This document shows, in pieces, positions 18,438 through 26,641 of a stretch of DNA of 64,000 nucleotides. Position numbers and translations under genes: made by a program. Below the pieces are notes generated by a model. The model was not told the DNA's origin and did not search any database. It saw nothing but the letters and a program-made list of their open reading frames with translations. Each line of letters begins with the position of its first letter. Within the stretch, counting starts at the first letter, position 1. The stretch comes from Persicobacter psychrovividus (lineage in GTDB: Bacteria; Bacteroidota; Bacteroidia; Cytophagales; Cyclobacteriaceae), in the NCBI RefSeq assembly GCF_036492425.1, contig NZ_AP025292.1:2046001-2110000 (forward strand), given 5' to 3'.

Positions 18438-18705
18438 GTCTAATTAAAGAATCTCCAAATTCTGGCAATCATGAGGGTTACTTTTCTGGACACTGCGGCA
18501 TCCACTCGCAACAATAAATTAATGTAAGATTATTCAATATTAAATAAGCTACATTCAATATGTTTTTAGTAATTAATTGATTCTAACTCATCTAAAAACT
18601 GGCCTGTTGATCCTTTTTTTTACAAAAATATAGAATCTATTCATTATTCTTACACGTTAATTTTAATCACAGATCAAATCAAACCTTACACCACCACCTA
18701 TACTG

Positions 18706-19023
18706 ATGTTAAAAAAACTAATCATTGGGCATTGCGCTATTCTATTAATAGCCGCAACCTCAATGCCTTGTACTGCCCAACGGCAACCTACAAGGCAATC
18801 CATCGAGCGAACGAACTCGGCCGCTTCTTCAAGTGCTGCGAGAGCGCAAAGATCACAATCTCAAGCCGATCGAACGACCTCTTCAGGAGCAGCTATGCCG
18901 CCCGCATTTTGCACCACCAGTGTGCCTATTGACACAGACATTGCCTATTTAATTATTTTGGGCGTAGCATTCGGCGCCTATCAAATTCATAAAAGCAGTA
19001 AAATGAACACCTCCGCAGAATAA
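18706..19023 (+). CDS. Small exported protein with PID-type C-terminal sorting-like tail
   Basis: The 105 residues split into three parts. A signal peptide ends near residue 25 (PCTAQ). A Ser/Ala/Arg/Gln-rich, probably disordered middle covers about 26-70. The C-terminus has VPIDTD, a hydrophobic helix YLIILGVAFGAY and a short basic tail with HKSSK. A PID motif followed by one helix and basic residues is the layout of the short C-terminal modules described in Bacteroidota as PID-CTERM sorting-type domains. I saw no sortase-like gene nearby. Function is unknown. Confidence 0.6.
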   Translation: MLKKLIIGHCAILLIAATSMPCTAQRQPTRQSIERTNSAASSSAARAQRSQSQADRTTSSGAAMPPAFCTTSVPIDTDIAYLIILGVAFGAYQIHKSSKMNTSAE

Positions 19024-19289
19024 ACAACAGCCTATTTACTTTTCATTTTTGAAAAAAATCTCACGCCGCCAAATGCCTTGTATTTTTTTGCTGCGCAAGC
19101 ATCGATAAATACAGGACATCACTCTTCAGGCATTGTAATATTTAGAATGAAAATGAACCCTAACCGTTAGTCAAACGACGGGATGATCAGGCTTAACTCC
19201 CCTACTCTGTCCTCCAACGCAAAGCTTAACCTACTTTTTAAAAACCCTGCTGAACCCACTCAGGATTCCTATCTTTTTGGACATAAAAA

Positions 19290-19313
19290 AACCTCTGACC
19301 GAAATCAGAGGTT
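19290..19313 (-). terminator. Terminator of the glutamine synthetase gene
   Basis: The perfect 9-bp stem AACCTCTGA/TCAGAGGTT is followed by T residues on the minus strand. The rest of the gap 19024-19338 shows no gene. Confidence 0.9.
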
Positions 19314-19338
19314 CTTGAAAAATTGTCAGGCCTTACGA

Positions 19339-21501
19339 TTAACGCAAGAATAACAATTCACGGTATTTTGTCAATGGCCAATCCTCATTGTCCACGTATA
19401 ATTCCAATTTGTCAACTGCGTGGCGGATATCTTCGAAATATTTCTCTTTGATACCGAAGCAGTATGCTTTCGCTTTTTCAGTTGCATCCTCAATCATGTT
19501 CACTTCCTTACGGGCGTTAGTCATGTTGGTGATCGCTACTTTCAAAGTAGAAAGGTGCTTGTTGATTTTCTCAATTGTTGAAACGATATCCGTATTGTCC
19601 AAACCAAGTTCTTTCAATCCTTTAGCGTTTGTGATCAATTTGTTTTGATACTGAACTGCTGTAGGAATGATGTGGTTTGCAGCCAAATCAGCCATCACAC
19701 GAGACTCAATCTGAATCTTGTTGATATATTTCTCCTGAAGGATCTCCACACGTGCATGTAGCTCACGCTCAGACAACACACCATGCTTTCCGAACAATTT
19801 CACTGCGCGCTCAGAAGTATAAGCTTGCAATGCTTCAGGCGTAGTTTTGATGTTTGGCAAACCACGTTTTTCTGCCTCAACAACCCACTCGTCAGAGTAA
19901 CCATCGCCTTCAAAACGAACAGCTTTAGACTCCTTAATGTAACGACGAAGTACTTCAACAATCGCCAAACGCTTTTCTTTACCACCTTCTACTGCAGCAT
20001 CTACCTCATCAGCAAATTGCTCCAATTGGTCAGCTACAATCACATTCAATACAGACATTGGTCCTGCACAGTTTGCGTCGCCACCTACTGCACGGTACTC
20101 AAATTTGTTACCTGTAAATGCAAATGGTGATGTACGGTTACGGTCAGTATTATCCAACAAGATTTCAGGAATCTTATCGATACCCAATTTCATATACATG
20201 TTGTCACCTTTACCAACTTCAACATTACCATTGTTCTCCAACTCATCCAATACAGCAGACAATTGCTGACCGATGAAAGCAGAAATAATTGCTGGAGGTG
20301 CTTCATTTGCACCCAAACGGTGATCGTTACCTGCAGATGCCGTAGATGCACGAAGCAAATCAGCATGCTCATGAACTGCTTTGATCGTGTTCACGAAGAA
20401 AGTCAAGAACTGCAAGTTTTCACGTGCCGAAGAAGAAGGCTGAAGCAAGTTAACCCCTGTATCTGTAATCAAAGACCAGTTGTTGTGCTTACCAGTACCA
20501 TTCAAGTTGGCAAATGGTTTTTCGTGGAACAATACTTTCAGGTCATGGCGCTCTGCCACTTTGTCCATCAAGTCTTGTAATAATTTATTATGATCCGAAG
20601 CTTTGTTTACTTCCTCGAACAATGGCGCTACCTCAAACTGAGAAGGTGCTACCTCATTGTGACGAGTAGAAACAGGAATACCCAGTTTCAAAGCCTCGAT
20701 TTCGAAATCTTTCATGTAAGCCAATACACGCGGAGCGATCGTACCGAAGTAGTGATCATCCAACTGCTGGCCACGTGCTGGAGAATGTCCGAACAACGTA
20801 CGGCCCGACATTACCAAATCAGGACGTGAATAATACAAGCCTTTGTCGATCACAAAGTACTCTTGCTCACAACCCAAAGAAGCTGTAATATGATTCACAT
20901 TGCGGTCGAAGTAACGAGCCACACGTACAGAAGCCTTATCTACAGCTTCGATTGCCTTCAATAATGGTGCTTTGAAATCCAAAGATTCTGAGGTATAAGA
21001 AACAAATACCGTTGGAATACAAAGTGTATTAGAGAAGATAAAGATTGGAGATGATGGATCCCAAGCCGTATAACCACGTGCTTCGAAAGTTGAACGGATA
21101 CCACCGTTAGGGAATGAAGATGCATCTGGCTCTTGACGAACCAAAGCCTCACCTTTCAAACGCTCAAGACCTGAAAACGCGTCGAAGAATGAATCATGCT
21201 TCTCTGCAGTAGAACCAGTCAATGGCTGGAACCAGTGTGTGTAGTGCGTAACCCCCTTTTCCATCGCCCATAGTTTTACTGCGGCCGCTACGGCATCAGC
21301 AGTTTCCATGTCGATTTTTTTACCATTCTGGATCGCATCCTTTACTTTTTTGAATGTTTCAGGAGCCAAGGTGCGCTTCATTTTGTCTAAGTCAAATGAA
21401 TTTACGCCAAAATAGGAAGAAATTGGTTGAGCAGGTTCGTCCACTGCTACTGCGGATCTTTTAGAAAGCTCTTCAAGCGCTTTGAATCTCAAATGTGCCA
21501 T
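19339..21501 (-). CDS. glnN: Glutamine synthetase, type III
   Basis: This 720-residue enzyme is far longer than type I glutamine synthetases (about 470) and matches the type III (GlnN) family typical of Bacteroidota. It makes glutamine from glutamate, ammonia and ATP. Family features are the N-terminal AHLRFKALEELSKR region, the catalytic-core segments HNEVAPSQFEVAP and GTGKHNNWS, and NRTSPFAFTGNKFEYR near residue 460. The C-terminal helical region follows. ATG 21501 is used, because the extension to 21555 adds 18 residues lacking family character. Regulation is probably at the promoter 21572-21603. Confidence 0.95.
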   Translation of the reverse strand: MAHLRFKALEELSKRSAVAVDEPAQPISSYFGVNSFDLDKMKRTLAPETFKKVKDAIQNGKKIDMETADAVAAAVKLWAMEKGVTHYTHWFQPLTGSTAEKHDSFFDAFSGLERLKGEALVRQEPDASSFPNGGIRSTFEARGYTAWDPSSPIFIFSNTLCIPTVFVSYTSESLDFKAPLLKAIEAVDKASVRVARYFDRNVNHITASLGCEQEYFVIDKGLYYSRPDLVMSGRTLFGHSPARGQQLDDHYFGTIAPRVLAYMKDFEIEALKLGIPVSTRHNEVAPSQFEVAPLFEEVNKASDHNKLLQDLMDKVAERHDLKVLFHEKPFANLNGTGKHNNWSLITDTGVNLLQPSSSARENLQFLTFFVNTIKAVHEHADLLRASTASAGNDHRLGANEAPPAIISAFIGQQLSAVLDELENNGNVEVGKGDNMYMKLGIDKIPEILLDNTDRNRTSPFAFTGNKFEYRAVGGDANCAGPMSVLNVIVADQLEQFADEVDAAVEGGKEKRLAIVEVLRRYIKESKAVRFEGDGYSDEWVVEAEKRGLPNIKTTPEALQAYTSERAVKLFGKHGVLSERELHARVEILQEKYINKIQIESRVMADLAANHIIPTAVQYQNKLITNAKGLKELGLDNTDIVSTIEKINKHLSTLKVAITNMTNARKEVNMIEDATEKAKAYCFGIKEKYFEDIRHAVDKLELYVDNEDWPLTKYRELLFLR

Positions 21502-21571
21502 TTCAGTTCTTGTAGGGTTGAAAATTAACGTGATTTTCCGAATTTGAAATATCACGGCTGTATTTACGGCT

Positions 21572-21603
21572 CAAATATAAGCCTGATTTTATTACATATG
21601 CAA
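21572..21603 (-). promoter_or_regulatory. Promoter of glnN
   Basis: On the minus strand TTG, a 21-bp gap and TATATTTG form a Bacteroidota-type promoter. It lies about 70 bases before ATG 21501. Confidence 0.65.
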
Positions 21604-21836
21604 TATATCAATCACAATTGGTCAAAAAAACACCCCACACAAACATTTACCATCTTTTTAATATAGCACTCAAAAACTGCTATTTTCTTAATGTTCACAA
21701 TGGGAAGTCGGTTGTATTTCCAAAATCGCAATTTGAGGTATTGAATGATATAAATTTAAAAAATAATAATTCTAACAAGCCATCATCTTCCTGTTATTTT
21801 CAGTACATAATCGGGTGAATTAGAGTAAAAAACAAC

Positions 21837-21844
21837 TACCTTTG
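21837..21844 (+). promoter_or_regulatory. -7 box of mtaB
   Basis: TACCTTTG sits seven bases before ATG 21851. The transcript would be leaderless or nearly so, and the upstream TTG at 21842 is excluded as a start. Confidence 0.6.
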
Positions 21845-21850
21845 CAGGCT

Positions 21851-23194
21851 ATGAAAAAAGTTGCGTTTTATACTCTCGGCTGTAAACTTAACTTTTCGGA
21901 AACTTCTACTATTGCTCGAAATTTCGAGGAAAGAGGTTATACTAAAGTTAATTTCGAAGCCAACCCTGACATCTTTATTATCAATACCTGTTCGGTAACC
22001 GATAATGCGGACAAGAAATGCCGCAAGGTTGTACAGGAGGCGATGAAGATCAACCCAAGAGGATATGTTGCCATACTGGGCTGTTTTGCTCAGCTCAAGC
22101 CTACGGAAATTGCGACCATACCTGGGGTGGATGCCGTATTTGGTGCAAAAGAGAAGTTCCGTTTACTGGATATTCTGGATGAGAATTTCCAGCCAAAGAT
22201 CGACCCTTTTACACAGGAAAAACTGGCTCAGGTATATTATTCCGATATCGAGGACGCCCTTGAATATCACAATGCCTATTCTTTGAATGACCGTACACGT
22301 ACGTTCCTGAAAATTCAGGATGGCTGCGATTACCCATGTACTTACTGCACTATTCCTATGGCACGTGGCGCGAGTCGCTCCGACACCATTAAAAACATTA
22401 TCAAGTCGGCGAATGAAATTGTAGCGGCAGGGGTAAAAGAAATTGTACTGACAGGCGTTAATACAGGCGATTTCGGTATTCGAAATGGCAAGCGTGAGGA
22501 TAAGTTTGTCGATTTAGTGAAAGCCTTAGACCAAGTAGAAGGCCTTGAAAGGATAAGAATTTCAAGCATTGAGCCTAATTTACTGACCGACGAACTGATT
22601 GAGTTCACCAAAGCATCTAAAAAGTTTGTCCCTCATTTCCACATTCCTCTTCAATCGGGAAGTGCGGAGATCCTCAAACTGATGAAGCGCCGTTACAAGC
22701 GAGATCTTTATTCAGACCGTGTCGAGAAAATCAAATCATTAATGCCGCACTGTAGTATTGGTGTGGATGTTATTGTTGGGTTCCCTGGGGAAACAGAGGA
22801 ATTATTCCTGGAAACCTATAATTTCCTGAACGAATTGCCGATCTCCTACCTGCACGTGTTCCCTTATTCTGAAAGACCCAACACCGAGGCCGTCGAGATG
22901 CCTGGTACGGTACCTGTAAAAGAGCGGAGCCGTCGGGCAAAAATGCTACGCATTCTTTCTGAGAAAAAGAAAAATCAGTTTTACCAGCAGCATATCGGTG
23001 CAACCCATACCGTCTTGTTTGAAGACGAAGTGCATGATGGCCATATGCTTGGTTTTACAGAAAACTATATCCGCGTTGCGGTAAAATACGACCCTGTTTT
23101 GGTCAATGAATTAAAAATGGTCAAGCTTAAGGCAATTAACGATGCAGGCCAAATGGAGGCGATTGAGCTTCCTACTGTTTACGAAAAGCATTAA
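21851..23194 (+). CDS. mtaB: tRNA (N6-threonylcarbamoyladenosine-37-C2)-methylthiotransferase
   Basis: This 447-residue radical-SAM methylthiotransferase converts t6A37 to ms2t6A in tRNA. The N-terminal UPF0004 domain supplies three cluster cysteines (C11 in GCKLN, C47 in NTCSVT, C78 in GCFAQ). The radical-SAM motif CDYPCTYC has C159, C163 and C166. A C-terminal TRAM-like region ends the protein. KVAFYTLGCKLN and DNADKKCRK fit the MtaB branch better than MiaB or RimO. ATG 21851 is chosen from the promoter and the family N-terminus. Confidence 0.93.
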   Translation: MKKVAFYTLGCKLNFSETSTIARNFEERGYTKVNFEANPDIFIINTCSVTDNADKKCRKVVQEAMKINPRGYVAILGCFAQLKPTEIATIPGVDAVFGAKEKFRLLDILDENFQPKIDPFTQEKLAQVYYSDIEDALEYHNAYSLNDRTRTFLKIQDGCDYPCTYCTIPMARGASRSDTIKNIIKSANEIVAAGVKEIVLTGVNTGDFGIRNGKREDKFVDLVKALDQVEGLERIRISSIEPNLLTDELIEFTKASKKFVPHFHIPLQSGSAEILKLMKRRYKRDLYSDRVEKIKSLMPHCSIGVDVIVGFPGETEELFLETYNFLNELPISYLHVFPYSERPNTEAVEMPGTVPVKERSRRAKMLRILSEKKKNQFYQQHIGATHTVLFEDEVHDGHMLGFTENYIRVAVKYDPVLVNELKMVKLKAINDAGQMEAIELPTVYEKH

Positions 23195-23213
23195 GTATTT
23201 TCATTAAAAAAGT

Positions 23214-23242
23214 AAGGGCACCCCACCAAGGGTGCCCTTTTT
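23214..23242 (+). terminator. Terminator of mtaB
   Basis: The perfect 10-bp stem AAGGGCACCC/GGGTGCCCTT has a 6-base loop and a T-run. Confidence 0.92.
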
Positions 23243-23630
23243 ACATGATGCCCAGTTCACCTACATAAGGGCATCAGCTCACCACCTCTCATCTTCAGGA
23301 TACTATCTCATCCTAAAACTTTTTAGCATCCGTGAGTCCAATCAACTAACCAAAATTTGTTTTCTTAACTATACAAAGTGTTTTGTTAACCTCTGTGATT
23401 AGCAAAGCGAAATTGAAAATATTAAGTTAGGAGCGCCAACCGCTTTAGGATGCAAGATTCTTATCAGATTGCAGCCATTTTTTGTCATTTATTGCCAAAC
23501 ACCCCTCTGAGTGGCATATATCACCTTTCTGGCAGGTCCCCCCGAATAGCAAATAGCGTCTCAGCGAGGCACCATTTTATTTTTTTTGACTAAATTGGGA
23601 TACAATTTTACCCTGAAATCAACTCAACGG
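23243..23630. other. Intergenic region before the DUF92 gene
   Basis: The 390 bases show no gene, tRNA or clear hairpin. The region must contain the DUF92 promoter, but no convincing -7 box was found. Confidence 0.3.
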
Positions 23631-24413
23631 ATGCTTATTCCTTCCATCTCCCCCTATCTCGGCCTTCCAATATCTATGATTATCGCCCTGGTTGCTTACA
23701 AAAAAAAGAGCACCACTATTGACGGGTGCTTCGCTATGGTGTTGCTGGGAACAGGAATACATTATTGCGGCGGGCTGACGGCCGACCTGCCGCTTTTACT
23801 GTTCTTTGTCATCGGCTCAGCATTATCAAAGTTTCACCCCAACCCTATCCAAAATATTCATCAGGAGGAACACGCGCGAACAGCTCAGCAAGTCTTGGCT
23901 AATGGACTAACACCCCTACTTGCCATCATCCTATATTATATATATATGTCGGTGCCACTTTTAATATTATACTTCGGCACAGTGGGCATTCACCTTGCCG
24001 ACACCATGAGCTCAGAAATTGGCACCTATAAAAAACGTAAAACTTTTGACCTCCTCAGCTGGAAGCCCATCACCCAGGGTTTATCAGGTGGCGTAAGCCT
24101 CATCGGCCTGGTTGCAGCTGCAGTCGGTGGGCTAATCATGGGCATTTTGGCTTTTGCACTGATTCCTTCCGCCATGCCCGTCACCATACTCACGATCACG
24201 GCCATCAGCTTCTCAGGTGCTTTACTCGACAGCCTACTTGGCAAAATTCTGCAAGTAAAATACCTTTGCAGAAATGGCCACCTGACTGAAAAAACCCATT
24301 GTCATAATGCAGCCACACAGCACTTTAGCGGGCAAGCCTGGGCGAACAACTCTACCATCAACCTCCTGAGTGCATTGCTCCCCTGGCTCATCCTAAGCCT
24401 CCTGATGATTTAA
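23631..24413 (+). CDS. DUF92 family membrane protein
   Basis: This 260-residue inner-membrane protein has about six helices. It carries the DUF92 signature: LADTMSSEIGTYKKRK near residue 120, then LLSWKPITQGLSGGVSLIGL, and SGALLDSLLGKILQVKYLC near 200. Plant relatives (VTE6) act as phytyl-phosphate kinases; the bacterial role is not established. ATG 23631 is preferred over the TTG at 23586. A terminator follows after about 190 bases. Confidence 0.82.
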   Translation: MLIPSISPYLGLPISMIIALVAYKKKSTTIDGCFAMVLLGTGIHYCGGLTADLPLLLFFVIGSALSKFHPNPIQNIHQEEHARTAQQVLANGLTPLLAIILYYIYMSVPLLILYFGTVGIHLADTMSSEIGTYKKRKTFDLLSWKPITQGLSGGVSLIGLVAAAVGGLIMGILAFALIPSAMPVTILTITAISFSGALLDSLLGKILQVKYLCRNGHLTEKTHCHNAATQHFSGQAWANNSTINLLSALLPWLILSLLMI

Positions 24414-24525
24414 TCAAACGAATTGCATTATGCTACATCAGCAACAATAGTGACGCATTCAAAAAAATATTTAAAAATAAGTGTATTTTTTTAGCCTCAT
24501 TTTTTCATTATTACAAAATTAAGTT

Positions 24526-24640
24526 TACCTTTAAAGTGTTGAAGGCTGAGGATCATGAACAAATCCTCAATTTGCTGATTTCCGTTCGAAAAGGTGTTAA
24601 AGAAGAAAGCCATTGGTATCTACCAATGGCTTTTGTTTTT
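24526..24640 (+). ncRNA. Candidate small RNA or long 3' UTR ending in a terminator
   Basis: Bases 24526-24533 (TACCTTTA) match the -7 consensus at seven of eight positions. A hairpin TGAGGAT/ATCCTCA (24547-24553 with 24563-24569) follows. The terminator stem AAAGCCATTGG/CCAATGGCTTT (24606-24616 with 24623-24633) then runs into a T-rich tract. This fits a transcript of about 100 nt, but the terminator could simply end the DUF92 mRNA. A 7-codon ORF (ATG 24555) is inside. No RNA family was recognised. Confidence 0.35.
24606..24640 (+). terminator. Plus-strand terminator
   Basis: The 11-bp perfect stem is followed by TTTTGTTTTTTT-type sequence. It serves the DUF92 gene, the RNA candidate above, or both. 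Confidence 0.88.
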
Positions 24641-24679
24641 TTCAGGAATATTATTCAATCGCGAGGCGCAGTCGATAGA

Positions 24680-25150
24680 TCATCCACCGATAACAGGAAT
24701 ATTATTTTCTGAAGCAAAGGTAAAAATTGCTGATTTCACCTCTTTGGACACCTCAGCATCTTCGGTTGCAATGCTGATAATCAAACGATCCTGCTCGAAA
24801 AAATCGACGATCACCTCAAAAGAGGCCAAATGTATTTGCTTGATATCGCTGGCATAAATCGTATCCCGTCCACTGATCTCATCATTGATAATCAAAATCT
24901 GATCATCATCTACTTCGTATCGAGGCATCGAGCGAGAACCTGGCCGCAAGAGATAAGCATCTGCAAGCATAATTCCCCCAGCAACTAACAACATCGACAT
25001 GAAGGCAATGAAGATCCCATCTTTATCACTCATGAAAATTAAGGATAATATACTGACCGCAACAAAAGCGGCACCAAGAATGGCCAACAAGAGAAATCTT
25101 GCCCTTGGGGACATATATCCGTTCGTAAGATAAATCACCTGACGTTGCAT
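24680..25150 (-). CDS. Two-helix membrane protein with PH-like C-terminal domain, unknown
   Basis: The 156 residues contain two membrane helices (about 20-40 and 47-66) joined by a short charged loop. A cytoplasmic beta-rich domain of about 85 residues follows (LIINDEISGRDTIYASDIKQ). The arrangement resembles small bacterial PH-like or DUF-type membrane proteins, but no family can be named with confidence. It is a single gene with no obvious operon partner. Confidence 0.65.
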   Translation of the reverse strand: MQRQVIYLTNGYMSPRARFLLLAILGAAFVAVSILSLIFMSDKDGIFIAFMSMLLVAGGIMLADAYLLRPGSRSMPRYEVDDDQILIINDEISGRDTIYASDIKQIHLASFEVIVDFFEQDRLIISIATEDAEVSKEVKSAIFTFASENNIPVIGG

Positions 25151-25390
25151 AATATAGGTTCATTTAAGGATAAAACGATAAATTATTACATCGGATCATT
25201 GCTGCTGACCGAGGACTTACGCCCTCTGTAAAATTCCACAAACTGAATACCGACACCTATATAACAGCCGAATAAGTAAAATGGCTTTCCCAATCCCCTA
25301 AAAATATGCTAAAAAGCCATTTTAAGCACCTACTTATTATTATGTAACCCAAACAGACCTATTAATTGTTCAACTTCTACAATTCTACAC

Positions 25391-25423
25391 AAAAAAGCCT
25401 CAGGCAGAAAAGCTACCTAAGGC
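25391..25423 (-). terminator. Terminator of the hydroxyacyl-CoA dehydrogenase gene
   Basis: On the minus strand GCCTTAGG/CCTGAGGC (one mismatch) is followed by six T residues. The remainder of 25151-25497 is AT-rich and has no gene. Confidence 0.75.
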
Positions 25424-25497
25424 CATTGAAAACTTAGAGCATGTTTACAAAACTTAGTCCCCTCCTGCAAAATCAGATTGCAGAAATTGATTTAAAA

Positions 25498-26388
25498 TTA
25501 CTTTTGAAAACGCTTGGCGAGCTTTTCCGCCTTTCTACTTTCTGAATAATCATAAAAGCCTTCCCCCGATTTAACGCCACACTTCCCTGCCATCACCATA
25601 TTTTTCAATAAAGGAGCAGGTGCATATTTCGGGTTTCCAAGGCCTTCGTGCATCACTTCCAAAATACTTTGACATACATCCAGGCCTATGAAATCTGCTA
25701 ATTGCAAAGGCCCCATCGGGTGCGCCATTCCCAGTTTCATGACGGTATCAATTTCCGCCACACCAGCCACCCCCTCTTGCAAACTGATGATCGCTTCGTT
25801 GATCATGGGCATCAGGATTCTATTGGCTACAAAGCCCGCATAATCATTCACCTCCACGGGCGTCTTCCCCAGTTGTGCGCTTAATGCCATAATGGTCTCA
25901 GTTGTCTGGTCAGTGGTATTGTAGCCACGAATAACCTCCACAAGCTTCATAATAGGCACAGGATTCATAAAATGCATACCGATCACGCGTTCAGGCGCCT
26001 CGACCTGGCTGGCAATACTGGTTATTGATATCGAGGAAGTATTGGTAGCCAAGATCACCTGATTTCCGACCAGCTGCCCGAGCTGCTTAAAAATACTGAA
26101 CTTTGCCTGAATGTTCTCTGTTGCAGCTTCAATGACTAATTCTGCCTCCTGAACCGCCGTTTTCATATCCGTTTGCAGCGTAATATTGCTAAGGGTCAAC
26201 TCCAGTTGCTCATTCGTGATTTTCTCTTTTTCAAGCAAACGATTAAGGTTTTTACGAATGGTATTTATGGCCTTTTCCAGCGCATGATCACTGACATCAA
26301 GCAAACATACCTTAAAACCACTTTGCGCAAAAACGTGAGCGATGCCGTTGCCCATTGTCCCGGCACCTATTACTGTAATATTCCTCAT
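25498..26388 (-). CDS. 3-hydroxyacyl-CoA (3-hydroxybutyryl-CoA) dehydrogenase
   Basis: This 296-residue NAD-dependent enzyme has the GAGTMGNG nucleotide loop at residues 8-15 and the catalytic histidine in GMHFMNPVP near 138. The C-terminal dimerisation domain includes DFIGLDVC. It interconverts 3-hydroxyacyl-CoA and acetoacyl-CoA in fatty-acid degradation or butanoate metabolism. The short single-domain form matches Hbd/PaaH rather than fused FadB. ATG 26388 gives the standard start; the upstream extension to 26424 is atypical. Confidence 0.93.
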   Translation of the reverse strand: MRNITVIGAGTMGNGIAHVFAQSGFKVCLLDVSDHALEKAINTIRKNLNRLLEKEKITNEQLELTLSNITLQTDMKTAVQEAELVIEAATENIQAKFSIFKQLGQLVGNQVILATNTSSISITSIASQVEAPERVIGMHFMNPVPIMKLVEVIRGYNTTDQTTETIMALSAQLGKTPVEVNDYAGFVANRILMPMINEAIISLQEGVAGVAEIDTVMKLGMAHPMGPLQLADFIGLDVCQSILEVMHEGLGNPKYAPAPLLKNMVMAGKCGVKSGEGFYDYSESRKAEKLAKRFQK

Positions 26389-26641
26389 AGCGTTCCTATT
26401 TATTTTTCTAAATAATATAATCATTAATCCTTAAAACATGCTCGCTGAGGCACACAGAATCCGCTGCTTATTGATGAAAAAAATTTAAATAACCATAAAG
26501 CATCGATTTATTTGATCCTTTAAAACTTAAATTCATCATATTAGTTAATAAAAAATGATTAGTCATTGTCTGTTGTGCCTAAACAGCATATATAAACTAA
26601 ATTAGTTACTGCGTTTAATCTACCTAAATCTTCAGCCTTGT

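Noticed and set aside
19783-20829. Several ORFs antisense to glutamine synthetase
   Set aside because: They are shadows of a strongly conserved coding frame, with Cys/Arg-rich composition and no starts.
21618-21818. 66-codon plus-strand ORF upstream of mtaB
   Set aside because: The composition follows the AT-rich intergenic DNA (poly-Asn, Lys), and it lies across the glnN promoter zone.
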